Origin: Halomonas sp.
GTDB taxonomy: Bacteria; Pseudomonadota; Gammaproteobacteria; Pseudomonadales; Halomonadaceae
Direction of reading: 5' to 3'
DNA: 64,000 nt
Assembly: GCA_018401555.1 (NCBI GenBank)
Contig: JAGYKP010000099.1
Span: 124,001 to 188,000, forward strand
Within the stretch, counting starts at the first letter, position 1; each line of letters opens with the position of its first letter. Below, one piece after another: positions 63,714 through 64,000 of this stretch. A model generated the notes under the pieces. It searched no databases, had not been told where the DNA came from, and saw only the letters and a list, made by a program, of their open reading frames with translations. Both the position numbers and the translations under genes were made by a program.

Positions 63714-64000
63714 ATGAAGCGCAGCAAAACCATGGAGCTGGGGGTCGGGCTGTTCATGCTTGCCGGCATCCTCGGGCTGGTGTTCCTCGGCCTGCGGGTC
63801 AGCGGCCTGAGCATGCAGGCCCCCAGCGATACCTTCCGCCTGGAGGCCAACTTCGCCAATATCGGCGGCCTCAAGACGCGGGCGCGGGTCACCATGGCCG
63901 GCGTTACCGTGGGGCGCGTGGCGGCCATCGAGCTCGATACCGACTGGTACGATGCCCGGGTGGTGCTCGAGCTTGACGACGAGCTGGAGGGGCAGCTCTC
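63714..64000 (+). CDS. mlaD: Phospholipid-binding MlaD, truncated by window end
   Basis: Membrane-anchored MCE-domain protein that forms the hexameric channel of the Mla complex. Only the first 95 residues are in the window: MKRSKTMELGVGLFMLAGIL (membrane helix at about 7-27), then the MCE start RLEANFANIGGLKTRARVTMAG and VTVGRVAAI. Frame open to base 64000. Starts 36 bases after mlaE. Confidence 0.94.
   Translation, partial: MKRSKTMELGVGLFMLAGILGLVFLGLRVSGLSMQAPSDTFRLEANFANIGGLKTRARVTMAGVTVGRVAAIELDTDWYDARVVLELDDELEGQL

Overview
The window is GC-rich (roughly two thirds G+C by eye) and reads as a gammaproteobacterial chromosome. Halomonadaceae (Halomonas or a close relative) is the best guess. 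The reasons are the housekeeping order (hemA-prfA-prmC, gatCAB facing mreBCD, rng-yhdP-tldD, the mla/kds/lpt/rpoN/ptsN block) and the load of polyamine, methylated-amine and TRAP genes usual in marine and halophilic gammaproteobacteria. No tRNA, rRNA, CRISPR array, phage or complete insertion sequence was seen. No gene-free stretch exceeds about 270 bases. The longest are 4571-4836, 33442-33682, 28742-28977, 31056-31290 and 24940-25147, and most are promoter regions.

Layout. (1) 1-4570: hemA (5' end cut by the window), prfA, prmC, an Lrp regulator and moeB. (2) 4837-14115: a polyamine uptake and gamma-glutamylation block with a PuuB-type oxidase, potABCD, a glutamine-synthetase-like ligase, a second Pot-type binding protein and a second PuuB-type oxidase. 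(3) 14176-23129: an RpiR regulator divergent from a run of an N-formylglutamate-amidohydrolase-like enzyme, a TRAP transporter (dctQMP), a second ligase, an aldehyde dehydrogenase and an iron alcohol dehydrogenase. I read this as a gamma-glutamyl route for an amino alcohol; it is the most interesting part of the window. (4) 23198-31055: a folate/C1 block with formate-THF ligase, a GbdR-like regulator, a dimethylglycine/sarcosine dehydrogenase-like flavoprotein, a DmdA/GcvT-type THF methyltransferase and a MetF-like reductase. (5) 31291-38256: a glycine-zipper protein, then a third ligase divergent from spuA-spuC-aldehyde dehydrogenase (putrescine catabolism), a DUF6435 protein and a PuuR-type regulator. 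(6) 38296-64000: core functions, namely gatCAB, mreBCD, maf, rng, yhdP, tldD, darP, pmbA, the nitrogen-PTS block (npr, rapZ, ptsN, hpf, rpoN), LPS transport and KDO synthesis (lptBAC, kdsC, kdsD), a Ca/Na antiporter, and mlaFE plus the start of mlaD.

How they work together. Regions 2, 3 and 5 each pair an ATP-dependent gamma-glutamyl ligase with oxidation of the protected amine. Regions 2 and 3 carry dedicated uptake systems. Regions 3 and 5 carry a hydrolase that could release glutamate. Region 4 would feed methyl groups from methylated compounds into tetrahydrofolate.

Data quality. About half of the genes, including essential ones, are broken by single-base insertions or deletions that restore a perfect family match when corrected. 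They are almost certainly sequence errors, so I annotate them as single genes and give the break points.
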